Of a stretch of 64,000 bases of DNA, positions 63,262-64,000 are shown piece after piece. The notes beneath the pieces were generated by a model, which saw only the letters and a program-made list of their open reading frames with translations, did not search any database and was not told the DNA's origin. Positions within the stretch are counted from its first letter, which is position 1. Each line of letters begins with the position of its first letter. The position numbers and the translations under genes were made by a program. The DNA comes from Paenibacillus xylanexedens (GTDB lineage: Bacteria; Bacillota; Bacilli; Paenibacillales; Paenibacillaceae). The stretch is taken from contig NZ_VEIO01000001.1 of the NCBI RefSeq assembly GCF_007680605.1, forward strand, positions 620,001-684,000. Direction: 5' to 3'.

Positions 63262-64000
63262 TTGAATTCATCAACCAATCAACCGTTCGTTCTCGGCATG
63301 GATGTGTCATTTATGGACGAGATCGAACAGCATGGGGGAACATATCGTGATGTGGATGGCAAAGAGGAAGATTTGCTGACCATTCTCAAAATGAATGATG
63401 CGAATGCGATCCGGCTCCGCATCTGGAATGATCCTGCCGGCGGATACTGTAATTTGGAGCGCACGGTAGAAGTAGCCAAACGAATCAAGGCACAGGGATT
63501 ACAGTTTCTGCTTGATTTCCATTACTCTGATCGCTGGGCTGATCCCGCGAATCAGTGGAAACCGAAAGCATGGGAGAACTTGTCCTATGAACAGCTTAAA
63601 CTGGCTGTATGCACATATACGGCGGATGTGCTCCGCACATTGAAAGAACACGACGCCTTGCCGGATATGGTTCAGGTTGGTAATGAAATTACGCCAGGCA
63701 TGTTATGGGATGATGGACGTGTCGGTGGTGAAGAACATGATACAGACGAACAGTGGCAACGTTTTGCAGGGCTTGTGAAGTATGGTATTGCAGCGGTTAA
63801 ATCCGTTGACCCTTCCATTCAAATCATGATTCATATCGACCGCGGCGGCGATAATGCCGAAAGCCGTAAGTTCTATGATCGTTTTGAAGCGTTAGGTGTA
63901 GAGTTCGATGTCATCGGTCTGTCTTATTATCCTTGGTGGCATGGAACGTTGGACGCCTTGCGTGACAATTTGAATGATCTTGCCAAACGCTACGGCAAAC
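63262..64000 (+). CDS. Arabinogalactan endo-beta-1,4-galactanase, GH53 (3' partial)
   Basis: The first 246 codons of a GH53 enzyme; it continues beyond the window. FVLGMDVSFMDEIE, AIRLRIWNDP, LLDFHYSDRWADP and the acid/base Glu142 in QVGNEITPGML are family hallmarks. The nucleophile Glu lies past the end. TTG start six bases behind GGAGG. No signal peptide is present, so this copy would act inside the cell on imported galacto-oligosaccharides, in agreement with its place behind the permeases. Confidence 0.92.
   Translation, partial: MNSSTNQPFVLGMDVSFMDEIEQHGGTYRDVDGKEEDLLTILKMNDANAIRLRIWNDPAGGYCNLERTVEVAKRIKAQGLQFLLDFHYSDRWADPANQWKPKAWENLSYEQLKLAVCTYTADVLRTLKEHDALPDMVQVGNEITPGMLWDDGRVGGEEHDTDEQWQRFAGLVKYGIAAVKSVDPSIQIMIHIDRGGDNAESRKFYDRFEALGVEFDVIGLSYYPWWHGTLDALRDNLNDLAKRYGK

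Overview
The window reads as chromosomal DNA of a low-to-mid GC Gram-positive bacterium, most likely Paenibacillus. The grounds are three adjacent YesM/YesN-type two-component systems next to sugar ABC transporters, LplA/LplB/YtcP-like importers, secreted plant-polysaccharide hydrolases, small Bacillales families (YqzE, YqhG, YwbE), strong AGGAGG-type ribosome binding sites with frequent GTG/TTG starts, and a ydaO-type c-di-AMP riboswitch. The assignment is inferred from gene content, not from a marker gene.

Layout. 1-2.7 kb: the end of a carboxymuconolactone-decarboxylase-like gene, an NlpC/P60 hydrolase under a c-di-AMP riboswitch, a secreted PL10 pectate lyase and tRNA-Leu(CAG). 2.8-10.2 kb: the glucuronoxylanase XynC (GH30_8 plus CBM6-like), divergent from a sugar ABC importer, a LacI regulator and an esterase. 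A perfect LacI-type operator overlaps the importer promoter and a consensus cre site follows it. 10.3-19.4 kb: housekeeping and cell-envelope genes (YibQ-like deacetylase, amidase, YqzE, YqhG/YqhH) and the B12-dependent ribonucleotide reductase nrdJ with paired NrdR boxes.

19.4-24.1 kb is the most unusual part: an AT-rich island with a two-gene operon, made of a PD-(D/E)XK nuclease-like protein and an uncharacterised partner with two possible winged-helix regions. A 12-bp direct repeat lies on both sides, close to where base composition changes. A decayed gene and a foldback repeat lie next to it. This is the best candidate in the window for an undescribed, possibly defensive, system.

24.2-28.6 kb: a small ABC exporter operon and an OatA-like O-acyltransferase. 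28.8-38.1 kb: a beta-mannoside operon (binding protein, two permeases, sensor kinase, AraC-type regulator, GH2 beta-mannosidase). 38.2-46.1 kb: mixed genes (FAD monooxygenase with divergent MarR, Na+/H+ antiporter, polysaccharide deacetylase, YwbE, DUF4269-like, an ion-transporter-superfamily permease). 46.3-53.5 kb: a second kinase/regulator/importer operon of unknown substrate. 54.8-64 kb: a third one, leading to a GH53 endo-galactanase that runs off the window. In that cluster an AT-rich TrmH-like methyltransferase gene, walled off by two terminators, sits between the binding protein and the permeases.

Taken together, secreted enzymes cut xylan, pectin, mannan and galactan outside the cell, lipoproteins and permeases import the fragments, and LacI or YesMN-type regulators tune each set. 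No shared ATPase for these CUT1-type importers is encoded here, so an MsmX-like ATPase elsewhere is expected.
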